From assembly GCA_007119305.1 (NCBI GenBank), contig SKPY01000188.1, positions 1 through 14,721 of the forward strand: a DNA stretch of 14,721 nucleotides. Reading direction: 5' to 3'. The notes under the pieces are model-generated. The model saw only the letters and a program-made list of their open reading frames with translations, did not search any database and was not told the DNA's origin. Within the stretch, counting starts at the first letter, position 1. Every line of letters starts with the position of its first letter. The position numbers and the translations under genes are program-made. Below are positions 1 to 7,963 of this stretch, in pieces. This DNA comes from Nitriliruptorales bacterium (GTDB lineage Bacteria > Actinomycetota > Nitriliruptoria > Euzebyales > Egibacteraceae).

Positions 1-57
1 ATCCCAGACGAGGTGCTCGCCGCGCCCATCGCCGTCGAGTCGGGTGCGTCACGGTGA
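1..57 (+). CDS. Possible C-terminal end of a truncated gene
   Basis: Frame 1 is open from the first base to a TGA at 55-57 and encodes 18 residues ending ESGASR. Nearly every codon ends in G or C, as in the real genes of this window. The fragment is too short to place in a family. It may simply be a chance open stretch at the window edge. If real, the gene ends about 600 bp before the transporter promoter and need not belong to this locus. Confidence 0.3.
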   Translation: MPDEVLAAPIAVESGASR

Positions 58-654
58 GAGCTGCAGCTCCACCGAGTCGGCGTCAAACGCTGCTCGCAAC
101 AGCGACCGGCAGCCCCCGTCCCCGACGTCGAGGTGTTCCTCCCACAGGGGGAAGTCCACCCATCTGTGAGCGGCGTCAGCCGAACGTCGCCACCTCTGAT
201 GCAGATCGATCCCCACATACAGCTGCGTTCTTTCATGGTATTGAAACTCATGAAGACCGCCCGCTGCGTCTCGACCGCTTTCGCGGGGCCGTCGGCGACC
301 CCTTAGCCGATCGCGGTGACGACGGCGCTCGCACCACGCGAAAGCGGTACCCCGCTCGCTTACACCCGCTCCCGTGAGCTCGGAGCCAGCCGATGACCAG
401 GGCGCACCGGACACCCGCCTTTCAACACGTCGCCGAGTCACGGTTCTGCGCATTTTCGTCGTCGCCGACGGCAAGGCACCCGTGCCCCGCTTCGTCGCAG
501 GATTGCTGACTGCACCGCCCAGCTCGCCCCAGCTTGTCGAGATCACCGCAGACGACGGAGCGAGTCCACGACGCACGATCACCTTGCAAAGCCGAGTGCG
601 GGCCACTGCGCTATGCAGCTCAGCACCGATACGACACCCTCAGGGCACACCGCC
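58..654. other. About 600 bp with no recognisable gene
   Basis: Several open frames cross this stretch on both strands. None gives a protein I recognise, none has a convincing ribosome binding site, and the translations are Arg/Pro/Ser-rich, as GC-rich non-coding DNA tends to be. On the minus strand at 219-199 the residues YVGIDLH resemble the N-terminus of IS110-type transposases, but the similarity stops within a few residues. The stretch could be a decayed insertion or an old gene remnant. I see no tRNA, CRISPR array or clear terminator in it. Confidence 0.5.
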
Positions 655-712
655 TTGACGGCATCGCGCCACCCTGTCTAGCATATGTTGCACATATCTT
701 GCGTTATATGCA
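655..712 (+). promoter_or_regulatory. Promoter of the permease unit with paired IclR-type operator
   Basis: A -35-like TTGACG (655-660) is followed after 18 bp by a -10-like TAGCAT (679-684). Two 13-bp boxes overlap and follow it: AGCATATGTTGCA (680-692) and TGCGTTATATGCA (700-712), with starts exactly 20 bp apart. The same pair, with the same spacing, occurs before the binding-protein gene and before the aldolase gene. The first box covers the putative -10, which suits repression. The boxes and their spacing are read directly; the promoter hexamers are a weaker call, and assignment to the IclR protein of this locus is inference. Confidence 0.65.
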
Positions 713-733
713 CACGAAGCGAAAGGCTCCTTC

Positions 734-1606
734 GTGGCGCTCCCACGCCGATACCTGCTCGCCGCGCTTATCCCGGCGCTGGTGATCATGGTCGCGCTGG
801 TTGCCTTCCCCACCGTGTACATGGTCACCCTGAGCCTGCAGGACTACATCCTCACCGACCCGGCTCGTAGTGGTGACTTCGTGGGAGGCAACAACTTCGC
901 GCGCCTCACCAGCGATGCCCGATTCATCAACGCCGCTAGGCGGAGCCTCACGTTTACTGGCATCTCCGTCGGGGTGTCGATGGTGCTCGGGTTCTGGGTC
1001 GGCAAGCTCATCACCCAGCAACTGCGCGGCGCTAACCTGGCCCGTTCGCTCCTGATCATTCCGATGGTTACAACCCCTCTCGTCGCCGGCGCGGCATTTC
1101 GTTTTATGCTCGACCTTGACCTCGGTGTGGTGAACTGGGGACTCGAGTCGCTCGGGGCCGACCGGATCCCGTGGCTGTCATCGACGCAACTCGCGCTCCC
1201 CAGCGCGGCACTCGTTGACGCGTGGCAGTGGACGCCGTTCGTAGCACTCGTAGTCGCCGCCGGCCTCGAGAGCCTCCCGAGCGAGCAACTCGAGGCAGCG
1301 AAAGTCGACGGCGCGTCGTTTTGGCAGGAACTGGGCCACATTGTCCTACCGATGCTGCGGCCGCTGCTCGCGATCGTTGCACTCATCCGGATCATGGATG
1401 CATTCCGGGAGTTCGACAAGATCTTCATCATGACCGCGGGAGGCCCCGGCCGGGCTTCGGAGACCCTGCCGATCTACGCTTGGCGAGTGGCCTTTAACGC
1501 CTACGACATTGGCTACGCGGCGGCCGTCGGCGTCGCGATGCTCATCGCAATCATCCTCGTGAGCGCAGCCATTGTGAACCGCGCCCGAGCCGTGGAGGGC
1601 GTCTGA
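734..1606 (+). CDS. Sugar ABC transporter permease, MalF/UgpA-like (CUT1)
   Basis: This 290-residue inner-membrane protein would form half of the channel of a carbohydrate importer. About six hydrophobic segments are visible (near residues 8-32, 72-92, 103-122, 155-178, 208-222 and 258-280). The EAA loop that docks the ATPase is clear: EAAKVDGAS at 187-195, then LPMLRP at 205-210. The following FDKIFIMTAGGPG (227-239) is typical of CUT1 permeases. Length is normal for the family. It starts at a GTG, with a purine-rich GAAAGG about 8 bp upstream and the paired operator 21 bp upstream. The stop overlaps the next start by one base (TGATG), implying translational coupling. The transported sugar cannot be read from the sequence. 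Confidence 0.93.
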   Translation: MALPRRYLLAALIPALVIMVALVAFPTVYMVTLSLQDYILTDPARSGDFVGGNNFARLTSDARFINAARRSLTFTGISVGVSMVLGFWVGKLITQQLRGANLARSLLIIPMVTTPLVAGAAFRFMLDLDLGVVNWGLESLGADRIPWLSSTQLALPSAALVDAWQWTPFVALVVAAGLESLPSEQLEAAKVDGASFWQELGHIVLPMLRPLLAIVALIRIMDAFREFDKIFIMTAGGPGRASETLPIYAWRVAFNAYDIGYAAAVGVAMLIAIILVSAAIVNRARAVEGV

Positions 1607-2424
1607 TGCCATCCGCTCGCCGTCTGCTGCAGTACGTCGCGTTGGGGGCTCTGCTCGTCGTGACCCTCTTTCCGCTTCTGTTCATGACACGCGTTGCGTT
1701 CTCTGCCCCCAGCGACTACTTCACCGCCGAGCCTAATTGGTTCGCGCCGATTTACACCCCCTCGATGGAGTCCGTCATTACGGGCGGCTTCAGCGGGCTG
1801 CTGCTCAACAGCGCGCTGCTGTCGTTCGGGACAACAGGGATCGTCGTCGTCGTCGCGGGCGTCGCCGCCCACGCACTCGCGCGGCAGCGCTCCCTGCGAC
1901 TGCGCCGCCAGGTCATGTTCTTCGCCTTAACAACACGGATGGGCCCGGCGGTCGTGTTCGCGATCCCGTTCTTCGTGATGTACTCAGAGATCGGCGCGAT
2001 CGACTCGTTTCTGGGGATGTTTGCGGTCTACATCTTCTACAACCTCGCATTCGCACTCTGGTTGCTGCACGGCTTCTTCGTCGACGTGCCAACCGACATC
2101 GAGGAGGCCGGGCTCGTCGACGGCCTCACCAACTTCGGGGCGTTCTGGCGCATCGCGGTGCCCAACGCCATGCCAGGGATCATCGCGACCGCGGTGCTTG
2201 TGTTCATCATGACGTGGAATGAGTTCTTTTACGCGCTGATCCTCACCCAGCGCCGGGCCGCCACGTTCCCCACCGGCATCCCGGCATTCTTCGGCGCCTT
2301 CGAGGTTGAGTGGGGGCAGATGTTCTCTGCGAGCCTGCTCGGTGTCATCCCGCCGGTAATCTTCGGACTGCTACTGCGCCGTTTCCTCATTCGCGGCATG
2401 TCGCTCGGAACGGCAGGAGAGTAA
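1606..2424 (+). CDS. Sugar ABC transporter permease, MalG/UgpE-like (CUT1)
   Basis: This is the second channel subunit, 272 residues and normal in length. It has an N-terminal membrane segment (about 8-30), further hydrophobic segments near 64-92, 105-126, 132-156, 190-212 and 240-258, and an EAA loop at 167-191 (EEAGLVDGL, then PNAMPG). The motif TWNEFFYALILT (203-214) is the usual MalG-type sequence after the loop. It starts on the ATG that overlaps the stop of the first permease, so the two are surely co-transcribed and likely heterodimerise. No ATP-binding subunit lies before or after it. Actinobacteria often supply one shared ATPase (MsiK type) from another locus, and that is the likely partner here. 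Confidence 0.93.
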   Translation: MPSARRLLQYVALGALLVVTLFPLLFMTRVAFSAPSDYFTAEPNWFAPIYTPSMESVITGGFSGLLLNSALLSFGTTGIVVVVAGVAAHALARQRSLRLRRQVMFFALTTRMGPAVVFAIPFFVMYSEIGAIDSFLGMFAVYIFYNLAFALWLLHGFFVDVPTDIEEAGLVDGLTNFGAFWRIAVPNAMPGIIATAVLVFIMTWNEFFYALILTQRRAATFPTGIPAFFGAFEVEWGQMFSASLLGVIPPVIFGLLLRRFLIRGMSLGTAGE

Positions 2425-2426
2425 TC

Positions 2427-3581
2427 ATGGCCCTCACCGTCTGGCTCAAGGCCGGATACACCGTCGAAGTGATCGAGCGGCTCGCCGACGAGGCGCAGGA
2501 CGAGCTCGGCGAGAGTGTCACCGTCGAGGTGGTCGACGAGGCGACGGCGCACGACGGCCTAGTCGAGTTGGCCCGCAAAGGGGAGGGCCCGGACATCGCG
2601 ACGGTCTCGTTCTGGTACCTGCCCGAGTACGCAGCGAACGGCTGGATTGCCCCGGTTGCCGAAGTCGATCCGGACATCGCCCTCGATCGCTATCACCCGC
2701 GGGCCGTCGAGGCGATGAGCTTTGACGGCACGCTCCTCGGGGTTCCCCACACGCTAATCGGCGGGATGCTCGCCGCACGTCGCGACCTGCTCGACGGAGC
2801 AGGCCTCGCCATTCCGCGAGGGCCGGAGGAGATCTGCGCCGCGGCGGCGGCCCTAGCGAGGCCTGCTCGCGCCGGACTCGTCGCGCGGGGTGCTCCCGAC
2901 TTCCCGTCTTACGGGACGTTCAACGGGTGGGCGTGGGCGAAGGGCATCTCGCTTCTCGACGCTCCCCCCGACGAGGCCGCGGAGGCGATCGGCGATCTCG
3001 TCGCCGCACTTCGCGACCACGGCGCGCCGAACGCCGCGGCGATGGGCTACGAGGAGGCGGGCGCAGAGGTGCGGACAGGCCGCGCGGCGATGATCTTCGA
3101 CACCTCCGGCTGGGGCAACTACTTCGAAGACCCCGCCCGCTCCTCCGTCACGGGGCGCATCTCGTACTCCGTCCCGTGGGCTTCCCGGGCCGCGGTCCAG
3201 TTTCCGTATAGCGAAGGGCTCGCGGTCATGTCATGGTCGCCGAGCAAGGCTGCCGCGACGCGCTTCCTCTCTTGGCGGCACGACGAGCGGACGCTGCTGC
3301 GGGAGTGCCTCGAGCAACACCGCTTCGACTTTCCTCGCACCGACCTGCGCGACTGGAGCCGCGTTGCAGAGCACGCCGACGAACTCGGACTAGGCGAGTA
3401 CCTCCTCGCGCTGGCCGCGTCGTGGGACGCGATCGCGCTCGAGTCGTTTCCGGTGCGCACCGACTTCACCGAGGTTGGCCGCGCGATCATGGGCGCAATC
3501 AGCGGAGCAATCGCTCGCACCGAACCGGACCTCGCCGACGGCATCGCCCAGGCGCGCCACCGGGCGGGCCTCACCGCGTGA
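2427..3581 (+). CDS. Solute-binding-protein homologue without a signal peptide
   Basis: This 384-residue protein belongs to the extracellular solute-binding family of sugar ABC importers, but it begins directly at the first strand of the mature fold (MALTVWLKAGY) with no signal sequence or lipobox. It is a clear paralogue of the lipoprotein at 12047-10677: shared blocks include SFW..PE...GW..P, DTSG.G..FEDP, and Y.EGLA. The ATG at 2427 has GGAGA 6 bp upstream and starts two bases after the permease stop. An upstream in-frame extension overlaps the permease gene and adds no hydrophobic segment. The protein should therefore stay in the cytoplasm. Roles could include ligand sensing, substrate buffering, or a carbohydrate-binding function unrelated to transport; none is proven. 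Its last 11 bp overlap the convergent amidohydrolase gene. Confidence 0.85.
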   Translation: MALTVWLKAGYTVEVIERLADEAQDELGESVTVEVVDEATAHDGLVELARKGEGPDIATVSFWYLPEYAANGWIAPVAEVDPDIALDRYHPRAVEAMSFDGTLLGVPHTLIGGMLAARRDLLDGAGLAIPRGPEEICAAAAALARPARAGLVARGAPDFPSYGTFNGWAWAKGISLLDAPPDEAAEAIGDLVAALRDHGAPNAAAMGYEEAGAEVRTGRAAMIFDTSGWGNYFEDPARSSVTGRISYSVPWASRAAVQFPYSEGLAVMSWSPSKAAATRFLSWRHDERTLLRECLEQHRFDFPRTDLRDWSRVAEHADELGLGEYLLALAASWDAIALESFPVRTDFTEVGRAIMGAISGAIARTEPDLADGIAQARHRAGLTA

Positions 3582-4836
3582 CGCATCGGCCCCCGAGCCC
3601 CACCGCCAACGGCCGAGCGAGCGCCATGACGTCCTCGGTCGGGTCGCCGTCGAAGGTGACTAGGTCGGCCCACCGCGCGGGCTCGATCACCCCGACGGGC
3701 TCACCAAGCAGATCGCCCGCTCGCACCGTCATGGCCTGCAGCGCCCACCGCGACGACGCACCGGCTTCGACCAGCAGCTGTGCTTGCTCCGCCAGCCCGC
3801 TGCCATGCGGGTTGTGGGTCGTCCCCGAGTCGGTGCCGGCGACCAGTGGTACGTCCGCATCGACCAGCCGGCGCAGCGACGCCTGCTCCTGCGGCGCGTG
3901 GGCGAGGATCTTCTCCACGATGTCGGGGCGGGAGGCCTCGAGGTGGCCCGATGAGGCGAACCGCTCCGTGGCGACGTACGTGCTCACCGCTTTGCTCACC
4001 CGCCGCGCCGGGCCCCCGTCGACGGGCACATCGATCTCCGCGGCGCGGAGTGCGTCCACGACCTCGGCGTCCACGGCGCTGCAGTGCTCGACCGAGTCGA
4101 CCCCGGCACGGAGCGCTGCCAAGATCCCGCCGCGCGAGTGCGAGTGCGCCGCAACCCGCAGGCCGAGGCACCGCGCTGTGGCGACAGCCTCGCCGAGCTC
4201 GTCGTCGAACCACTGCTGCCCGTGCGGGCTCGACCGCGGCGTCACGACCCCGCCGGAGGCAAAGACCTTAATCCAAGTCGCGCCAGTGCCGGCGATCTCG
4301 CGCACCGCGGTGCGCACGGCGTCGGAGCCGTCGGCAACCCGGCCGAAGAACGCGCCGTGCCCAGCCGTCGCGGTCACCGTGCCCGCCGCCACGATCCGTG
4401 GGGAGGCGACGACGTGCCACTCCCCAGCACCGGTGAGCGCAACGATGAGATCGTCGGGTGCCCCGAGGTCGCGAACAGTCGTCACCCCCGCCCGCAGCTG
4501 CGCGACTGCGTTGGCGAGGGCGCGCAGCGTGAGTGCGGGGATGCCGCGGCCGACGAGCCCGGCGACGACGTCGGCGCCGCCGTCGAGGGCGAGGTGGACA
4601 TGGGCGTCAACGAGACCGGGGGCCAGGACTCCGTCAACGGCAACGACGCCACCGCCAGCGAGGGCGGGCTCCGCCGCGCCCGTAGGCTGTGGAACGCCTG
4701 TGACGATCCCTGCGATGCGCCCATCGGCGCCGATGTCGACGCGCACGTCCTGGGTCGGAACCAGTGACGGACCGACGAGCGCGCGCCGCGCCCACCACGA
4801 CGTTGCCCGCTCGACCTGATCAAGGGAGATCATCAT
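3571..4836 (-). CDS. Metal-dependent amidohydrolase, imidazolonepropionase-like (COG1228)
   Basis: This is a cytoplasmic TIM-barrel hydrolase of about 421 residues. Metal-ligand motifs are all present: HVH at 79-81, the probable carbamylated lysine K189 in TWIKVFASGG, H230 in AAHSH, H250 in VEHC, and D335 in AGTDSG. The family cleaves cyclic amides, dipeptides (prolidase-like members) or related C-N bonds, so the reaction here is open. Translation could begin at the ATG at 4836 or at the next codon (4833); GAGGG lies 5 bp upstream of the first. Either start overlaps the start codon of the divergent oxidoreductase at 4835, an unusual geometry. Its message must therefore begin inside that gene or come from the minus-strand operon upstream. 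Its end overlaps the plus-strand gene ending at 3581. Confidence 0.85.
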   Translation of the reverse strand: MMISLDQVERATSWWARRALVGPSLVPTQDVRVDIGADGRIAGIVTGVPQPTGAAEPALAGGGVVAVDGVLAPGLVDAHVHLALDGGADVVAGLVGRGIPALTLRALANAVAQLRAGVTTVRDLGAPDDLIVALTGAGEWHVVASPRIVAAGTVTATAGHGAFFGRVADGSDAVRTAVREIAGTGATWIKVFASGGVVTPRSSPHGQQWFDDELGEAVATARCLGLRVAAHSHSRGGILAALRAGVDSVEHCSAVDAEVVDALRAAEIDVPVDGGPARRVSKAVSTYVATERFASSGHLEASRPDIVEKILAHAPQEQASLRRLVDADVPLVAGTDSGTTHNPHGSGLAEQAQLLVEAGASSRWALQAMTVRAGDLLGEPVGVIEPARWADLVTFDGDPTEDVMALARPLAVGLGGRCVTR

Positions 4837-5809
4837 GAGGACCCTCGTCTGCGGAGTTGGCGACTTTGGAGCCTTGCACGCGGCGCTCGTGCGCGCACAC
4901 GAGGCGACGGAACTCGTCGGCGTCGTCGACGTGGACGCGGCCCGCGCCGAGCAGGTCGCTGCCGGAGAGGTCGCCGCGCACACCGACCTGGGGCGCGCGC
5001 TCGACAACCTTGAACCCGACGCCGTCATCGTGGCGACGCCAGAGCAGGCACACCGCGAGGACGCGGAGGCCGCGCTCGCGGCGGGCGCGCACGTCCTCAT
5101 CGAGAAGCCGGTCGCAATGAGCGTCGACGACGTCGACACGATCGAGGCCGCAGCAGCCCGAGCCGATCGCGTCGTGCTGCCCGGCCACGTCTCGCGCTTC
5201 CTGCCGGAGGTCGCCGACGTCCTCGCCGACCCGCGACCCCCCCGACACCTCGCAGCATCCCGCTACGTCCCGGCGGCCCGCCGTGGGCCCCACGGACGCG
5301 TCCACCCCGCATGGATGGCGATGGTCCACGACCTCGACCTCATCGCCGCGCTCCTGCCTGACCGGTGCAGGGTCTCCGTCGCCGCAGCGGAGCGCACAAC
5401 GCCGACCGGGGGGCCGAGTCCCGATGTCTGCGCCGCGTTGCTGTCGGTCGAAGGACACGCGACCGCAACGGTGGATACCGTGTGGTTGCTGCCCCACGAG
5501 CGCCAGTACATCGATGCGTCGCTGCGGGTGGCCTATGACGACGAGATCGTCGACGTCGCGGTCCCTGGCGACGGGCTGCGGCGCGTGCGCGCCGACGGGG
5601 AGCACCGACCCAGCGCGGCAATCGACGGCCGTGTCGGCGCCCGCCCAGTTGGCGCCCTCGCGAGCCAACTCGGCCACCTCGCCGACCTCCGCGCCGGGCG
5701 CGCGGCACCCTTGGTCACCCTTCGCGACGCCCGCCGCGCCGGCATCCTCGCGGACGCGGTCGTCCACGCCGCGGCCACGCATCAACTGGCTGACGTCGAC
5801 TTGAGCTGA
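4835..5809 (+). CDS. Gfo/Idh/MocA-family NAD(P)-dependent oxidoreductase
   Basis: This 324-residue dehydrogenase has an N-terminal Rossmann fold with GVGDFG (7-12) and an acidic residue, D32, after the second strand, which favours NAD(H). EKP at 90-92 is the family's signature catalytic-lysine motif, and VHDLDL (164-169) matches the H..D region of the substrate domain. Such enzymes oxidise or reduce sugars, inositols and related polyols at a carbonyl or hydroxyl group. A strong AGGGAG lies about 7 bp before the ATG, supporting this start. The gene stands between two minus-strand genes, overlapping the start of one and the last 28 bp of the other. It may be reached by read-through from the permease unit. 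At 324 residues it is slightly shorter than many relatives, but it looks complete. Confidence 0.88.
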   Translation: MRTLVCGVGDFGALHAALVRAHEATELVGVVDVDAARAEQVAAGEVAAHTDLGRALDNLEPDAVIVATPEQAHREDAEAALAAGAHVLIEKPVAMSVDDVDTIEAAAARADRVVLPGHVSRFLPEVADVLADPRPPRHLAASRYVPAARRGPHGRVHPAWMAMVHDLDLIAALLPDRCRVSVAAAERTTPTGGPSPDVCAALLSVEGHATATVDTVWLLPHERQYIDASLRVAYDDEIVDVAVPGDGLRRVRADGEHRPSAAIDGRVGARPVGALASQLGHLADLRAGRAAPLVTLRDARRAGILADAVVHAAATHQLADVDLS

Positions 5810-6258
5810 GCGACGAGCTGGAGCTCGACAGGGGCGTTGCCGGGCAGCCACGACACACCGATCGCCAGACGCGCGTGCTGCCCGGCCTCACCGAGCACCT
5901 CGGAGAGCAGGTCGGATGCGCCGTTCACGACCGCGGGCGCGTCGACGAACCCATCGGCAGCGGCGACGAACCCCTCGAGCTTGACGATCTGAGCAACGTG
6001 CTCGAGGCCGACGACGTACTCGAGCTCGGCGAGGAGGTTGATCGCGGTCAGCCGGGCGGCCTCCTGGCCGCGGGGGATGTCGACCTCGTCGCCGCAGCGG
6101 CCGACGTAGGCGGGGACGCCGTCGCGGGTGGGGGTCTGCCCCGACACGAAGACGAGGTCGCCGGCAACCTTGCCGGGAACGTAGCTGAACTGCGGCGGGG
6201 GCAGCGTCGGGAGCTCGATACCAAGCTCATCGAGTCGCGCCGCAATGCGGTCATCCAT
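5782..6258 (-). CDS. RidA/YjgF-family imine/enamine deaminase
   Basis: This 158-residue cytoplasmic protein hydrolyses reactive enamines and imines, the products of PLP dehydratases or amino-acid oxidation, to 2-oxo acids plus ammonia. Recognisable are LVFVSGQTP (35-43), the mid-helix NLLAELE, and the C-terminal block with the conserved substrate-binding arginine R130 (QHARLAIGVSWLP, VELQLVA). The ATG at 6258 has AAAGGAG at a 6-bp spacing, and the stop of the preceding hydrolase gene sits inside that ribosome binding site. An ATG 36 bp further upstream would lie within the hydrolase gene and is unlikely. Its place in an operon with a fold-type-II PLP enzyme is the classical partnership and supports an ammonia-releasing step in the pathway. 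Confidence 0.9.
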   Translation of the reverse strand: MDDRIAARLDELGIELPTLPPPQFSYVPGKVAGDLVFVSGQTPTRDGVPAYVGRCGDEVDIPRGQEAARLTAINLLAELEYVVGLEHVAQIVKLEGFVAAADGFVDAPAVVNGASDLLSEVLGEAGQHARLAIGVSWLPGNAPVELQLVAQLKSTSAS

Positions 6259-6269
6259 GGCTAGCTCCT

Positions 6270-7211
6270 TTACGCTCCTGCGCCAGTAAGCCACCGGCCG
6301 GGGTTACGGCGGGTCAGGGCATCGAGGGTTGCATCGTCAACGCCGGCTTCCCGAAGACGAGGCAAGAACCGGGTTGCGAGGTACGTATAGTCGGAGAACG
6401 TCTTCGCCGCGATGTCCTCAGGGCCGTTGAACCGGGTCACCGCATCGTGGCTCAGCAGGACACGGTCCCCATGGCCGCGCTCGAGGAGCTCGAGGACGAG
6501 GCGAACCCAGTGGTCGTCGGCGAAGAAGTGGTGGTGACCGATCCGGTCGAGGCCGACGTAGGCTTGCCGCTCGGCGATCGCCACGGCGTAGGGAACCGGG
6601 TCGTCTTCAAAGCCGACGTGCGAGATTACGACGCGGGCAGCATCAGCGCCTTCCTCCTCGTACACGTCGAGCTGCTCGAGGCCGAGCCCCGCGGTCGTGT
6701 GTCCGACGATCGGGCGGCCAGTGGCGGCTTGGGCGCGTCCCGCGGCGCGCAGGACGCGCTCCTCCTCGTCCGACCACGCACTCCCAGTCGCACACTTGAT
6801 GACGCCGGCGGGGATCGTCGTGTCACCGGCTCCTTCGGAGAGCTCGCGGGCGAACCACTCCGCGAGCGCCGCGACGTCAGTGCCGCGCACCCACCACGGC
6901 AGCGGCGCCCATTCCTCCGTGAAGGAGCCGGTCGCCGCGACGATCGCGACCCCGGCGCGGCGTGCGACGTCACGCAGCACGTCGAGGTAGCGCCCGTAAC
7001 CCGGCGGTGTGCAGTCAACGAGGACGACGACACCAGCGTCGCGGGCCCGGACTACACCGCGCGAGACACGATCGAGCAGGCTCCCATCGACGAGCGCGCG
7101 CGGCTCGCCGCGGGGGATGCCGTGGTCGATGAGCAGATGCTCGTGGGGCAGGACGATCCCCTCGGGGGGGGCCTCGATATCGCCGTCCACGGTACGGATC
7201 GTTGCGGTCAT
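6270..7211 (-). CDS. Phosphotriesterase-family metal-dependent hydrolase (probable lactonase)
   Basis: This 313-residue amidohydrolase-superfamily enzyme of the PTE branch shows the full binuclear metal site: HEH at 23-25, K139 in GVIKCATG (expected carbamylated), H171 in GHTTAG, H198 in ISHVG and D256 in SHDA. Members act on phosphotriesters, acyl-homoserine lactones, sugar lactones or carboxylate esters. In a sugar-import operon next to two dehydrogenases, a lactonase role is the most likely, but this is inference. The start is an ATG sharing four bases (ATGA) with the stop of the SDR gene, preceded by GGAGG. Eleven bases separate its stop from the RidA start. Nothing suggests truncation. 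Confidence 0.88.
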   Translation of the reverse strand: MTATIRTVDGDIEAPPEGIVLPHEHLLIDHGIPRGEPRALVDGSLLDRVSRGVVRARDAGVVVLVDCTPPGYGRYLDVLRDVARRAGVAIVAATGSFTEEWAPLPWWVRGTDVAALAEWFARELSEGAGDTTIPAGVIKCATGSAWSDEEERVLRAAGRAQAATGRPIVGHTTAGLGLEQLDVYEEEGADAARVVISHVGFEDDPVPYAVAIAERQAYVGLDRIGHHHFFADDHWVRLVLELLERGHGDRVLLSHDAVTRFNGPEDIAAKTFSDYTYLATRFLPRLREAGVDDATLDALTRRNPGRWLTGAGA

Positions 7212-7963
7212 CGCCGCCCTCCTCCCGCGAAGGTCGTGCCGTAGTCGAAGGTCGCGGTCAGCCCGCCGTCGACGACGACGTTCGCGCCGTTCATCCCGAT
7301 ACTCCCGGGCCCGGCGAGGAAGGCGACGACGGGGGCGATATCGCCGGGGACCATGAGCCGCCCGAGCGGCTGGCGGGCCTCGAGCCGGGCTCGTGCGGTC
7401 TCGCCGTCGGGGATCCGCTCGAAATGGCGCCGCAGCAGCGGCGTGTCGGTAGACCCCGGGCTCACGGCGTTGATGCGCGCGCCGTGAGGGGCGAGCTCTA
7501 CGGCGAGGGCCCGCACCATCGCGACGAGGCCGCCCTTGCTTGCGACATAGCCTGCCGCGGCGTCCTGGCCGACGACAGCTGCAACCGATGCGACGCACAC
7601 CACCGAGGTGCCGTCGGCGGTGATCCGGTCCCACAGGGCCTGCGTTGCGAGGAACGTCGCGTCGAGGTTCGTCTCAATGACGCGGCGGAAATCCTCGTAC
7701 TGCACCTCCGGCACCGGCGCGATCTCAGCGGTGCCGGCGTTGTGGACAACGGCGCGCAAGCGCTCCGAACGCGAGCGCAGGGTCGCGGCGAGACCGTGCC
7801 ACGCCTCCCGGTTGCGGACATCAAAACGGTGCAGCTCGGCGCGCACGCGACCAGGATCGCCGTCGCGATCGACGCCGATGAGTGCTGCCTCGCCCTCGAG
7901 AAGTCGCGCGGTCTCCGCGCCGATGCCGGAGCCGATGCCAGTGATGAGGATCATGTCGTCCAT
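7208..7963 (-). CDS. Short-chain dehydrogenase/reductase (classical SDR)
   Basis: This classical SDR of 251 residues has TGIGSGIG at 8-15, D32 at the end of the second strand (NAD preference), HNAG at 74-77, N99, and the catalytic S126, Y139 and K143 (YVASK), followed by SPG. It oxidises or reduces a hydroxyl or keto group on the imported compound, or forms a lactone from a cyclic hemiacetal if the substrate is a sugar. Two starts are possible: the ATG at 7963, with GGAGG 10 bp upstream, or the ATG at 7954, which makes a 4-bp ATGA overlap with the PLP-enzyme stop. Both keep the nucleotide-binding motif. The gene is co-transcribed with its neighbours by overlap at both ends. Confidence 0.92.
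   Translation of the reverse strand: MDDMILITGIGSGIGAETARLLEGEAALIGVDRDGDPGRVRAELHRFDVRNREAWHGLAATLRSRSERLRAVVHNAGTAEIAPVPEVQYEDFRRVIETNLDATFLATQALWDRITADGTSVVCVASVAAVVGQDAAAGYVASKGGLVAMVRALAVELAPHGARINAVSPGSTDTPLLRRHFERIPDGETARARLEARQPLGRLMVPGDIAPVVAFLAGPGSIGMNGANVVVDGGLTATFDYGTTFAGGGRR

Noticed and set aside
199..219. Minus-strand YVGIDLH like the start of an IS110-type transposase
   Set aside because: Only about seven residues match; downstream translation in all frames loses the family pattern, so it may be chance.
49..606. 185-residue minus-strand open frame
   Set aside because: Arg-rich low-information translation, no ribosome binding site and no recognisable domain; typical of GC-rich spurious frames.
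374..658. 94-residue plus-strand open frame before the transporter promoter
   Set aside because: No recognised domain, no good ribosome binding site, and it ends at the promoter -35; too weak to call a gene.
3233..4819. 528-residue plus-strand open frame
   Set aside because: It is antisense to the amidohydrolase with its complete set of metal-binding motifs; its own translation is Ser/Arg/Pro-rich with no domain.
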